This document shows positions 1 through 7,330 of a stretch of 8,434 bases of DNA, piece by piece. This stretch comes from an uncultured bacterium (GTDB lineage Bacteria; Bacillota; Clostridia; Lachnospirales; Lachnospiraceae). The translations under genes were made by a program, and so were the position numbers. Under the pieces are notes generated by a model. It was not told the origin of the DNA. It made no database searches and worked only from the letters and a program-made list of their open reading frames with translations. How positions within the stretch are numbered: position 1 is the stretch's first letter; every line of letters begins with the position of its first letter. The stretch spans positions 1 to 8,434 of the forward strand of contig CAMTFT010000052.1 in NCBI GenBank assembly GCA_947071365.1, given 5' to 3'.

Positions 1-2136
1 GGATACAGCCGTTTCTGTTCATCCAAAGATGACGTGTCAGCCTCCCTTCTCGCCTTTGTTCCCGTGGAGGATAACTGCGAGATCGAAGCACTGAAGCTGA
101 CGAATAACGGTTCCACGGTAAAGGAGCTGACTCTTTTTTCTTATGTGGAATGGTGCCTGTGGAATGCAGATGACGATATGAAGAATTTTCAGCGCAACTT
201 AAGCATCGGTGAAGTGGAGATAGACGGCTCTGCCATCTATCACAAGACAGAATACCGGGAGCGCCGGAATCATTACGCCGTATACGCAGTCAACAGTCCT
301 GTCGATGGATTTGACACGAGCCGGGACGATTTTCTCGGCCCGTACTGCGGCCCGGATGCCCCGCAATCTGTGAAAAAGGGAGCCTGCAGCAATTCTGTTG
401 CCAGCGGCTGGTCTCCCATTGCCTCCCATCAGATCACGCTCACTTTAAATCCCGGTGAGTCCAGAAGCTTCGTCTTCGTTCTCGGCTATCTCGAAAACGG
501 GGATGAGGAAAAGTGGGAAGCCCCAGGCATCATCAATAAAAAGCCCTCGAAAGCCCTGCTTGCAAAATATCAGACGGACGAAGACGTGGAACACGCTTTT
601 AAGGCGCTGCAGTCTTACTGGGAAGGGCTTTTATCCCGTTACCGCGTCTCTACCTCCAACGAAAAAGTAGACCGCATGGTGAACATCTGGAATCAGTATC
701 AGTGCATGGTAACTTTCAATATGTCCCGTTCCGCCTCCTACTATGAATCCGGTATTGGAAGAGGCATGGGATTCCGTGACTCCTGCCAGGATCTGCTGGG
801 CTTCGTTCACCTCATTCCCGAGCGGGCAAGGGAGCGCATCATCGATATCGCTTCCACCCAGTTTGATGACGGCAGCGCTTACCACCAGTATCAGCCCCTC
901 ACAAAAAAGGGGAATTCCGATATCGGCAGCGGCTTCAACGACGATCCGCTGTGGCTGATTGCCTGTACGAGTGCATACGTGCGCGAAACGGGGGATGTGA
1001 CGATTCTTTCCGAACTGGTTCCTTTTGACAACGATATGACAGTGGCTGCTCCGCTGATGGAGCATCTGAAGCGGTCTCTTGATTATATCATTACACACAG
1101 AGGCCCCCACGGTCTTCCGCTGATCGGCCGCGCCGACTGGAATGACTGCCTGAACCTGAACTGTTTTTCCGCGCATCCCGGTGAATCTTTCCAGACCTTC
1201 GGCCCCAGCGAAGGGCCTGTCGCCGAGTCCGTATTTATCGCCGGTATGTTCGTAAAATACGGGGAAGAATACGCACAGCTCTGCGAGCTTATGAGCCTGC
1301 CCGAGGAAGCAGACCGGGCGCGAAAGGAAGTAAGCTCCATGTATCAGTCCGTGATCCGGGACGGCTGGGACGGCGAATGGTTCCTGCGGGCTTACGACGC
1401 GTTCGGAAATAAAGTCGGTTCCGCCCAGTGTGATGAGGGGCAGATCTTTATCGAACCCCAGGGCTTCTGTGTCATGGCCGGTATCGGCGCTGCGGAGGGA
1501 CTGGCGCAAAAAGCGCTTGATTCCGTGGAAAAACATCTGGATACACCCTACGGGATCATGCTGCTGCAGCCTGCCTACACCCGTTATCACCTGGAGCTTG
1601 GTGAGATCACCTCTTATCCGCCGGGCTACAAGGAAAATGCCGGGATCTTCTGCCACAATAATCCCTGGGTGTCCATCGCGGAGACTGTGATGGGACACGG
1701 AGACCGCGCATTCGACATTTACCGGAAGACGTGCCCTGCCTACGTGGAGGAATTCAGCGAGATCCACCGGACAGAGCCTTACGTATATTCACAGATGGTA
1801 GCTGGAAAAGACGCCAGATTTTTCGGCGAGGCAAAGAACAGTTGGCTCACCGGAACGGCAGCCTGGACTTTTGTCAATATCTCCCAGTACATCCTTGGCC
1901 TTTATCCCACCCACAGGGGACTTTCCGTAGATCCCTGCGTGCCGAAGGGCTTCGGTGATTTCCAGATTACAAGGAAATTCCGGGAGGGTACATACCATAT
2001 CTCCATCCGGAATCCGGAGGATACCGAAAAGGGAATCCGTTCCCTTACTGTTGACGGACAGCCCGTAGAGGGCAACGTGATCCCGTATCAGAAGGGAAAA
2101 GAACATTATGAAGTGACTGTGGTCATGGGCGCATAG
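1..2136 (+). CDS. cbpA: Cellobiose phosphorylase, GH94 (5' truncated)
   Basis: Phosphorolyses cellobiose to alpha-glucose 1-phosphate and glucose in the cytoplasm, feeding glycolysis with less ATP than hydrolysis. The frame is open from base 1, so the N-terminus (about 100 residues, judging by the usual family length near 810) lies off the left edge; the GTG at base 34 is an internal valine, not a start. 711 codons remain, ending in TAG. Seen: the start of the catalytic (alpha/alpha)6 region with [11 protein letters not shown] (arginines at 760-762 and 775-777); ADWNDCLN (1132-1155), whose aspartates at 1135 and 1144 include the general acid, the second fitting the spacing remembered for Cellvibrio gilvus CBP; HNNPW with a histidine at 1654; and LTGTAAW (Thr-Gly at 1849-1854). 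The His and Thr-Gly match the phosphate-binding residues of the family. Chitobiose or cellobionic acid phosphorylase are less likely from overall sequence style. It converges on the GH1 glucosidase. Substrate is inferred from similarity. Confidence 0.93.
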   Translation, partial: GYSRFCSSKDDVSASLLAFVPVEDNCEIEALKLTNNGSTVKELTLFSYVEWCLWNADDDMKNFQRNLSIGEVEIDGSAIYHKTEYRERRNHYAVYAVNSPVDGFDTSRDDFLGPYCGPDAPQSVKKGACSNSVASGWSPIASHQITLTLNPGESRSFVFVLGYLENGDEEKWEAPGIINKKPSKALLAKYQTDEDVEHAFKALQSYWEGLLSRYRVSTSNEKVDRMVNIWNQYQCMVTFNMSRSASYYESGIGRGMGFRDSCQDLLGFVHLIPERARERIIDIASTQFDDGSAYHQYQPLTKKGNSDIGSGFNDDPLWLIACTSAYVRETGDVTILSELVPFDNDMTVAAPLMEHLKRSLDYIITHRGPHGLPLIGRADWNDCLNLNCFSAHPGESFQTFGPSEGPVAESVFIAGMFVKYGEEYAQLCELMSLPEEADRARKEVSSMYQSVIRDGWDGEWFLRAYDAFGNKVGSAQCDEGQIFIEPQGFCVMAGIGAAEGLAQKALDSVEKHLDTPYGIMLLQPAYTRYHLELGEITSYPPGYKENAGIFCHNNPWVSIAETVMGHGDRAFDIYRKTCPAYVEEFSEIHRTEPYVYSQMVAGKDARFFGEAKNSWLTGTAAWTFVNISQYILGLYPTHRGLSVDPCVPKGFGDFQITRKFREGTYHISIRNPEDTEKGIRSLTVDGQPVEGNVIPYQKGKEHYEVTVVMGA

Positions 2137-2175
2137 AACGCGCCGCCGCCCGACACACCACCATAAAAAGACTAC

Positions 2176-2280
2176 GACAGAGGGTGTCGCAAAACAGCAG
2201 AAAGCCACAAGCTCAGGTACATGTCCACCCGGCCACATACCTGAGCTTGTGCCCCAACTGCATTTTGCGACACTCTCGTC
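2176..2280. repeat. Two-tier intergenic palindrome (MITE-like or bidirectional terminator)
   Basis: An imperfect palindrome fills most of the gap between the two convergent genes. The outer arms are 2180-2194 and 2263-2277 (GAGGGTGTCGCAAAA against TTTTGCGACACTCTC, 15 pairs with one G-T wobble). They extend by three pairs past a one-base bulge to 2176-2178 and 2278-2280. The inner arms are 2206-2219 and 2238-2251 (CACAAGCTCAGGTA against TACCTGAGCTTGTG, 14 perfect pairs) around an 18-base loop. The two tiers are separated by unmatched segments of 11 bases on each side. The sharp outer repeats ending in GAGGGTGTCGCAAAA look like insertion-sequence ends, so a palindromic non-autonomous element is possible; I see no clear target-site duplication. 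As RNA it would fold strongly. Only minus-strand transcripts meet a U-run (TTTTT at 2165-2169) beyond it, so it may help end the glucosidase transcript. Confidence 0.75.
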
Positions 2281-2295
2281 AAAAATGGATCAGAC

Positions 2296-3654
2296 TCAGA
2301 TGATCTCCCCATTCGTCCTGATCATATCACGATACCAGTAAGCAGAATCCTTCCATATTCTCTTCTGCGTCGGATAATCCACATAGATAAGCCCGAAACG
2401 CTCCGAATATCCCAGATTCCATTCAAAATTGTCCATCAGCGACCACTGAAAATATCCCCGCAGGTCAATTTCTCCCGCTGCCCTTTTCAGCTCCTTTAAA
2501 TACCGGTTCAGGAAATCGATCCTGTTCGGGTCATGCACCTTTCCGTCCAGAGACACGACATCGTGGCAGGACAATCCATTCTCTGTAATATAAATCGGCT
2601 TTTTATAGCGTTCATACAGGAATTTCGGCCCCCAGTACAGGCACTGCGGCGTTACCGGCCAGTTTGCCGCCGTCTTTGGGAAGCCCTCATAGCGCCGCAC
2701 CTCTTCCGGCCGTCCGTCCCCGCCCATGCGGACACATCTTCCGTTGTAAATATTCTGTCCGTATATATCGATGGGCTCCGATATCAGCTTCATATCCTCA
2801 TCTGTGATCTTCGGTAAGTACGGTTCGTACCGCTTCAGTCCCTCTTCCGGATACCGTCCCAGAAGTACGGGATCAGACCACCACGTAACATTCCACGTCC
2901 ATCTTCTGTCATCCTCCTGCAGCGCAAACACCATCTGTCTTGCCGCCTCGATGTCCTGCGGGCATTCCGTCTCCGGATAACACATGGAGCCAGTCGGAGC
3001 ATACCCTATCAAAAGCGGCTGCCTGCCGTACTGACGCAGCATCTGGACAGCCCGCCCGTGAGCCTTCAATGCATTGTGAGCCATCTCAAATGTATCTCTC
3101 AGAGGCGATTGCAGGCCCGGTGCGTGCACCCCCTCCAGAAAACCAAGCCCCACAAAGCACTGCGGCTCATTCAGCGTAAAAAAGTGCTTTACTCTGTCAC
3201 TGAACCGTTCCGCCACCAGCTTCGCATACGCGCCGAACCATTCCACTATCTGCGGATTCATCCAGCCGCCGCGCTTGTAAAGCTCATACGGCAGCTCCCA
3301 GTGGTACAGCGTAACGTACGGCTCGATCCCGTTTTCCAGCAGTTCATCGATCAGAGCATTATAAAATGCGATTCCCTTTTCATTCACCCTGCCGCTTCCC
3401 TCCGGAAGCACTCTCGCCCAGTCAATGGAAAAACGGTATGCCGAAAGCCCCATCTCCTTCATGATCGCCACATCTTCCCGGAACCGGTGATAATGGTCAC
3501 ACGCTATATCCCCCGTATGGCCTTCAAAAATGCGTCCCGGCTCCTTTGCAAAGACCTCCCAGATATGTGCTCCCTTTCCGTCTTCTTCCACACCGCCTTC
3601 GATCTGATACGCGCTGGTGGCCGCGCCCCACACAAAATCCTTTGAAAATCCCAT
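2296..3654 (-). CDS. bglA: Beta-glucosidase, glycoside hydrolase family 1
   Basis: Retaining beta-glucosidase that hydrolyses cellobiose and other beta-glucosides to glucose. At 452 residues it is a complete single (beta/alpha)8 barrel of typical GH1 length. Seen: N-terminal FVWGAATSAYQIEG (Gln17 of the glycone site), YHW at 117-119, the acid/base motif TLNEP with Glu163, the nucleophile motif ITENG with Glu358, and the C-terminal glycone-binding NFEWNLGYSERFG (Glu411, Trp412). Keeping Glu/Trp there, and lacking the Ser-Lys-Tyr phosphate pocket of 6-phospho-beta-glucosidases, argues for unphosphorylated substrates. There is no signal peptide, so it acts in the cytoplasm. The ATG start is set by a strong AGGAGG at good spacing, 11 bases upstream. 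It lies downstream of the sensor kinase but has its own near-consensus promoter with an inverted repeat. Aryl-glucosides or other linkages cannot be excluded as preferred substrates. Confidence 0.96.
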   Translation of the reverse strand: MGFSKDFVWGAATSAYQIEGGVEEDGKGAHIWEVFAKEPGRIFEGHTGDIACDHYHRFREDVAIMKEMGLSAYRFSIDWARVLPEGSGRVNEKGIAFYNALIDELLENGIEPYVTLYHWELPYELYKRGGWMNPQIVEWFGAYAKLVAERFSDRVKHFFTLNEPQCFVGLGFLEGVHAPGLQSPLRDTFEMAHNALKAHGRAVQMLRQYGRQPLLIGYAPTGSMCYPETECPQDIEAARQMVFALQEDDRRWTWNVTWWSDPVLLGRYPEEGLKRYEPYLPKITDEDMKLISEPIDIYGQNIYNGRCVRMGGDGRPEEVRRYEGFPKTAANWPVTPQCLYWGPKFLYERYKKPIYITENGLSCHDVVSLDGKVHDPNRIDFLNRYLKELKRAAGEIDLRGYFQWSLMDNFEWNLGYSERFGLIYVDYPTQKRIWKDSAYWYRDMIRTNGEII

Positions 3655-3664
3655 TTTCGCTTTT

Positions 3665-3673
3665 CTCCTCCTT
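3665..3673 (-). promoter_or_regulatory. Ribosome binding site of the beta-glucosidase
   Basis: Read on the minus strand this is AAGGAGGAG, a near-perfect Shine-Dalgarno sequence, about 10 bases from the ATG at 3654. It fixes the start of the GH1 protein, which also begins with the standard family N-terminus. Confidence 0.85.
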
Positions 3674-3701
3674 TATCCATACACTTCTCCGATGCGTATA
3701 A

Positions 3702-3732
3702 AACCGATTGATGATTATAGCACCAATCGGTT
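3702..3732. promoter_or_regulatory. Operator-like inverted repeat over the glucosidase promoter
   Basis: Perfect 9-bp inverted repeat AACCGATTG (3702-3710) and CAATCGGTT (3724-3732). The arms can be extended inward to 12 bp with one mismatch, leaving a 7-base centre that holds the -10 box. One arm lies in the -35/-10 spacer and the other covers the likely transcription start, with arm centres 22 bp apart, about two helical turns. This is the geometry of a dimeric repressor site. The regulator is not identifiable from the window, and no transcription factor gene is present. Confidence 0.6.
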
Positions 3733-3742
3733 CTTCTGTTAA
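3714..3742 (-). promoter_or_regulatory. Sigma-A type promoter of the beta-glucosidase
   Basis: On the minus strand: -35 TTAACA (3742-3737; 5 of 6 consensus), spacer of exactly 17 bases, -10 TATAAT (3719-3714; perfect). Transcription would start near 3707, giving a leader of roughly 50 bases that includes the strong ribosome binding site. It sits in the 117-bp gap after the kinase stop codon, so the glucosidase can be expressed independently of the kinase. Confidence 0.75.
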
Positions 3743-3771
3743 GCATTTTTTGATATCATTTTATCTATCTT

Positions 3772-6700
3772 TTATAACCACCGCTTCAGCGCCTGCATCA
3801 ACTGTTCCAGATCCAGCGGCTTCGTGATATGCTCGTTCATCCCCGCATTATGGGCCGCCTGAACATCCTCCGCAAAGGCATTCGCCGTCATCGCGATAAT
3901 AGGAATCTCCTTCGTATATTCTCCCGGAAGCGCACGGATCGCTTTCGTCGCCTCATAGCCATCCATTATCGGCATCTGGATATCCATAAATATCACATCA
4001 TAGCTGCCTGCTTCCACCGATGACATGGTATCCAGCGCCTCCTTTCCGTTCTGAACCCAGTCCACCTCCAGTCCCAGCATACCGAAAATTTCAGTGGCGA
4101 TCTCCGCGTTTATCTCATTATCCTCTGCGAGCAGCGCGTGTTTCCCCGCAAATTCCTCCTCTGAAAATTCATCCAGAGTGGCCGGCTGCTTCTGCTCTTC
4201 CTCATGTCCGAGCAGGCGCCTGAATGTCTGGGCTATCCGGGACTTGAACAACGGCTTGCAGATAAATGCATTGATCCCTGCTTCCCTTGCCTCCGCTTCG
4301 ATGTCAGACCAGTCATACGCGGACAGAATAATGATCGGTATATCTTCCCCAATCTGCCTGCGTATCTCCCTGGCTGTGGCAACACCGTCCATCTCCGGCA
4401 TTTTCCAGTCCAGGATCAGCGCAAAGAAATCGTCCTGTGCATTGTGTCTGGCAACGGCCCGCTCCACCGCCTCCCGGCCGGAAAGGACCCATTCGCCCTT
4501 CATGCCGAGCTGTCTCAGTATCTCACACGTCGCTTCACACGCTATTTCTTCATCATCCACTACGAGTATCGGAAGATCCACAAGCTCCTGATATGACACC
4601 TCGGATACCGCATCCTGCAGCTTCATAAAGACAGTCACAGTAAATTTCGTACCTTTGCCCAGGCTGCTCTCCACCTGGATGCTGCCGTTCATCATCTGAA
4701 TAATATTTTTCGTGATCGGCATGCCCAGCCCTGTTCCCTGCATTTTCCTTACTCTGCTGTCATCCGCTCTTGAGAATGGCTCGAACAGGTGCTCCAGATA
4801 CTCCTCTTCCATGCCAATTCCATTATCCTCAAAAATAAATTCATAGCAGCCGATCTTAGGCCTGTTCGTCCGTTTCTCAGAAATATTTACCTGGATCCGG
4901 CCTCCATCCGGCGTATACTTTATGGCATTGCTCATCAGGTTCATAAGCGCCTGCAAAAGACGCTGCGCATCTCCCACCACCTTTTCATGTACGATTCCCC
5001 AGGTGGATATGGAAAGCTCATGCTGCTTTTCCTCTGCCTGCGTTTTGGACATGGTAATCAGGTTATCGATCAGATCCGCGAGGCTGAACTCCTCCTGACG
5101 CAGATCCATTTTCCCAGATTCAATTTTGCTCATATCCAGTATTTCATTGATCAGGCCAAGCAGATGCTTACTTGATATACTGATCTTATTCAGGCAGTCC
5201 GACACGCGTTCCCTGTCATCCAGATTGGTGGCTGCGATAGCCGTCATTCCGATGATCGCATTCATGGGGGTACGTATATCATGGCTCATATTGGAAAGGA
5301 AGTCTGATTTTGCGGCATTTGCATAGTTCGCCCTTTCATACGCTTCCTCCAGCGCTTTCTTTGCTTCCAGCAGCTCCCATTTTTTCTGTTCCTCTGCCTT
5401 TCGAAGCTCTGTAATATCATTGCCGATTACAAAGCCCTGAATATGGCCGTTCTGTTCATTTTGGGACAGCAAAGTAGTTACCCTCGTATACGTCTCAGCC
5501 TCCGGACTGTAATACTCGATCTCAACCGCCCGCTCACCATTCTGGAAGCGCTTTCTGATCGTATCGCATTTCAGAAGTTCCCTCATCTCTGCACTTCTCA
5601 TACGGGGATTCTTCGTCTCTGTCCACTTTTGGTTCATGAGATCGAAGGATACCGGAAGCGACAGTCCCAGCTCCCGAATCAGATTCACCCCACTCTGGGC
5701 TGTAAACTCGTTATAGACCAATCCCTCCGTTACATCAAAGGCATACGAATACTCACACCGGTTCGTCAGCGCGTCCCTGTACTGCCTGCGCTCCTGATCC
5801 AGCATCGCCATGGTCTTTCTCAGCTCATGGTTTTGCTCTTCAAAGTCTGTTACATCCTGATAAAGGCTGTAATACAGCGTCTCTCCGTTCTCATTCACGA
5901 TCCGTTTTCCGCTGTCTACCACCCATTTCACGCTGCCATCTTTATGCAGCACCCGGTATTTGCAGGAATAGCTGCCGTTTCTTCTCTCCTGCTCCTTCAG
6001 GCTGTCCACCGTGCTTTCCCGATCCAGCTGATAAATATTATCCGCCAGATTTCCCTTTGATACCTGCAAAAATTCTTCCACTGTGTATCCCTGGATCGCA
6101 GCCGCAGCTTCGCTTACGTGTGCAAAAGAATATTTTTCATCATCCCTGCTGATTTTGAAGCCGCCGGAAATTCCATTCAGGATCGTTTCCAGACGGAGGT
6201 TCGCATCCGTGTACGCATTCTGCGCTTCCTCCTGCGCCTTTCTCAGCTTACCGTAAAACAGCACGACCAGCGCGGTCAGAAGGAGACTGACCGTAAAGGC
6301 AAGAACGGCAAAGTTAAGAACAAAACGCCTCAAATAATCTATCGACACCTCCATGTCAAATTCCATGCAAAGGATGCCGTATACATCGGAGCCCTCGTCG
6401 TAGATCGGGAAATAAGCCGTGCATATCCTTCCCCAGTCGGTGTCCATAAAATCTTCGGACATCATGCTCTCACCGCGAAGACCTCTCTCCATATAATCAA
6501 ACAGCTCTTCCTCTATCGGTGTACCCGGATACGCAAAATCCTCCGCACTCAGAGGCAGTCCGTCCACAACATAAATATATGTACCATCTTCCTGAGCCTG
6601 CGCCGTATACAGATAACGCGCCGACGTCGCAACACGGATCGAATTCAGCTTTTCCTGCAATGATCTGTATATATCCGTACTCATATCCTCTTTATCCACA

Positions 6701-6921
6701 ATTTCCGAAAAACTTTCGTAGTGGATCTGCGAAATAATACTGTCCCGGATCTGCATGGACGTCCGCTGAAAATTTTCAATGATGTTTCTTTTTTCCTGAT
6801 AGTAATTCGACGCTCCCACAAACATAAATGCTATGAAAACCAGCAGGAAGGTCCATATCCCCACCGTTTTTACTGTGAGCCGGCTTTTTTTAATATTACG
6901 CTTATCATTTCCCATAAACAC
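3772..6921 (-). CDS. Hybrid sensor histidine kinase with two receiver domains
   Basis: Membrane sensor kinase of 1,049 residues that should autophosphorylate on histidine and pass the phosphate to its own receivers. Order: TM1 about 21-37; extracellular sensor about 40-197, probably Cache-like (RYLYTAQ near 102, YIYVVDGL near 115); TM2 about 200-224; PAS about 240-360; a divergent PAS-like region about 378-505, with helical linkers around it; HisKA with FLSNMSHDIRTPMN (His547); HATPase with Asn665 in the N box, EDNGIGM (698-704) and GTGLGM (729-734); REC1 784-903 (DD 789-790, phospho-acceptor Asp838, Ser867, Lys889); REC2 928-1049 (ED 933-934, Asp980, Thr1012, Lys1034). All catalytic residues are present in kinase and receivers. 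There is no HPt domain and no DNA-binding output, so the partner lies elsewhere. The GTG start at 6921 has AAGGAG 7 bases upstream; the ATG two codons later would be 13 bases away. The ligand is unknown. Confidence 0.95.
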   Translation of the reverse strand: MFMGNDKRNIKKSRLTVKTVGIWTFLLVFIAFMFVGASNYYQEKRNIIENFQRTSMQIRDSIISQIHYESFSEIVDKEDMSTDIYRSLQEKLNSIRVATSARYLYTAQAQEDGTYIYVVDGLPLSAEDFAYPGTPIEEELFDYMERGLRGESMMSEDFMDTDWGRICTAYFPIYDEGSDVYGILCMEFDMEVSIDYLRRFVLNFAVLAFTVSLLLTALVVLFYGKLRKAQEEAQNAYTDANLRLETILNGISGGFKISRDDEKYSFAHVSEAAAAIQGYTVEEFLQVSKGNLADNIYQLDRESTVDSLKEQERRNGSYSCKYRVLHKDGSVKWVVDSGKRIVNENGETLYYSLYQDVTDFEEQNHELRKTMAMLDQERRQYRDALTNRCEYSYAFDVTEGLVYNEFTAQSGVNLIRELGLSLPVSFDLMNQKWTETKNPRMRSAEMRELLKCDTIRKRFQNGERAVEIEYYSPEAETYTRVTTLLSQNEQNGHIQGFVIGNDITELRKAEEQKKWELLEAKKALEEAYERANYANAAKSDFLSNMSHDIRTPMNAIIGMTAIAATNLDDRERVSDCLNKISISSKHLLGLINEILDMSKIESGKMDLRQEEFSLADLIDNLITMSKTQAEEKQHELSISTWGIVHEKVVGDAQRLLQALMNLMSNAIKYTPDGGRIQVNISEKRTNRPKIGCYEFIFEDNGIGMEEEYLEHLFEPFSRADDSRVRKMQGTGLGMPITKNIIQMMNGSIQVESSLGKGTKFTVTVFMKLQDAVSEVSYQELVDLPILVVDDEEIACEATCEILRQLGMKGEWVLSGREAVERAVARHNAQDDFFALILDWKMPEMDGVATAREIRRQIGEDIPIIILSAYDWSDIEAEAREAGINAFICKPLFKSRIAQTFRRLLGHEEEQKQPATLDEFSEEEFAGKHALLAEDNEINAEIATEIFGMLGLEVDWVQNGKEALDTMSSVEAGSYDVIFMDIQMPIMDGYEATKAIRALPGEYTKEIPIIAMTANAFAEDVQAAHNAGMNEHITKPLDLEQLMQALKRWL

Positions 6922-6928
6922 TGTATCA

Positions 6929-6934
6929 CTCCTT
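6929..6934 (-). promoter_or_regulatory. Ribosome binding site deciding the GTG start of the kinase
   Basis: AAGGAG on the minus strand lies 7 bases before GTG (6921-6919) and 13 before ATG (6915-6913). The spacing favours the GTG, giving a protein that begins MFMGND. The difference is only two residues. Confidence 0.7.
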
Positions 6935-6949
6935 GCTGTGCTTATATTG

Positions 6950-6978
6950 ATAATAGCATAACTTGGGATGTCTCACAA
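6950..6978 (-). promoter_or_regulatory. Candidate promoter of the sensor kinase
   Basis: On the minus strand: -35 TTGTGA (6978-6973; 4 of 6), 17-base spacer, -10 TATTAT (6955-6950; 5 of 6) preceded by TG in the extended -10 position (6958-6957). A start near 6943 would give a leader of about 20 bases holding the ribosome binding site. It lies in the 82-bp gap after the YolD-like gene, so the kinase need not depend on the polymerase transcript. Confidence 0.55.
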
Positions 6979-6996
6979 TATTTTCACAGAAATATT
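6977..6996. repeat. AT-rich perfect dyad upstream of the kinase promoter
   Basis: AATATTT (6977-6983) and AAATATT (6990-6996) form a perfect 7-bp inverted repeat with a 6-base spacer (TCACAG). It touches the upstream edge of the -35 box and lies just after the YolD-like stop codon. It could be a regulator site; as a terminator it would be weak, being AT-only with no U-run. In an AT-rich gap a chance dyad is also possible. Confidence 0.35.
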
Positions 6997-7003
6997 CCAT
7001 GTT

Positions 7004-7330
7004 TTATTCCGCGATGATCTCGCAGATGTCATCAAACGCGATCTTCGTATCTACCACCTGTATCACCCGACCGTCCTTATCGATCCTCCCCACCATACCG
7101 GTTCGCCTCAGATACTCGCCACCGCTGAAATATACCACTGTGATCATATCATTTTTCCGTATCCGGCGCAGCTCCCGGTCCAGTATCTCCGCGTATTCTT
7201 CCGACAGCTCCTTTTTGGGAACCGTGATCCTCTCCTTCTTCCGAAGTGCCTCGGGATATCCCTTCAAGGCGGCAAAGGGCATGAACTGCTTTGCCCGCTC
7301 TTCATGACTCATTTTCGGTCTATACGCCAC
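7004..7330 (-). CDS. YolD-like protein, partner of the Y-family polymerase
   Basis: Small cytoplasmic protein of 108 residues of the YolD-like family, whose members are habitually encoded next to UvrX/YqjW-type Y-family polymerases in Firmicutes; the biochemical role is not established, but a link to translesion synthesis is implied by the pairing. Seen: basic N-terminus with the family-type opening RAKQFMPFAAL, a charged helical middle (about 30-58), then a beta-rich C-terminal part (MITVVYFSGGEYLRRTGMVGRID) that fits the YolD fold. It starts with GTG at 7330, inside the polymerase gene, overlapping its stop by 11 bases. GGAGG 8 bases upstream supports this start over the internal ATG six codons later. 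The overlap indicates translational coupling in one operon. No clear terminator follows before the kinase gene. Confidence 0.88.
   Translation of the reverse strand: MAYRPKMSHEERAKQFMPFAALKGYPEALRKKERITVPKKELSEEYAEILDRELRRIRKNDMITVVYFSGGEYLRRTGMVGRIDKDGRVIQVVDTKIAFDDICEIIAE

Noticed and set aside
631..1767. Long open frame (378 codons) on the minus strand inside the phosphorylase gene
   Set aside because: It lies wholly antisense to a clearly conserved GH94 sequence, has no recognisable domain, and its composition is what the complementary strand of a codon-biased gene gives. Treated as a shadow frame.
1789..2238. Minus-strand frame of 149 codons starting in the intergenic palindrome
   Set aside because: It runs antisense into the 3' end of the phosphorylase, resembles no family I know, and begins in repeat sequence. 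Shadow.
2296..3654. GH1 protein as a 6-phospho-beta-glucosidase of a PTS system
   Set aside because: The C-terminal region keeps the NFEW glycone-binding residues of dephospho enzymes and lacks the phosphate-binding Ser-Lys-Tyr set; no PTS gene is nearby.
3640..3675. Possible catabolite-repression (cre) site near the glucosidase start (GAAAAGCGAAAATG)
   Set aside because: The core GCG is there, but the conserved outer TG and CA pairs are lacking, so it does not meet the cre pattern.
3504..3746. Minus-strand frame of 80 codons spanning the glucosidase promoter and start
   Set aside because: It begins upstream of the strong promoter's likely start site and overlaps the conserved GH1 N-terminus out of frame. 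Its sequence has no features of a real protein.
5443..6663. Plus-strand frames of about 180-205 codons opposite the kinase sensor and PAS regions
   Set aside because: They are antisense to a well-supported kinase and contain no recognisable domains. Shadows.
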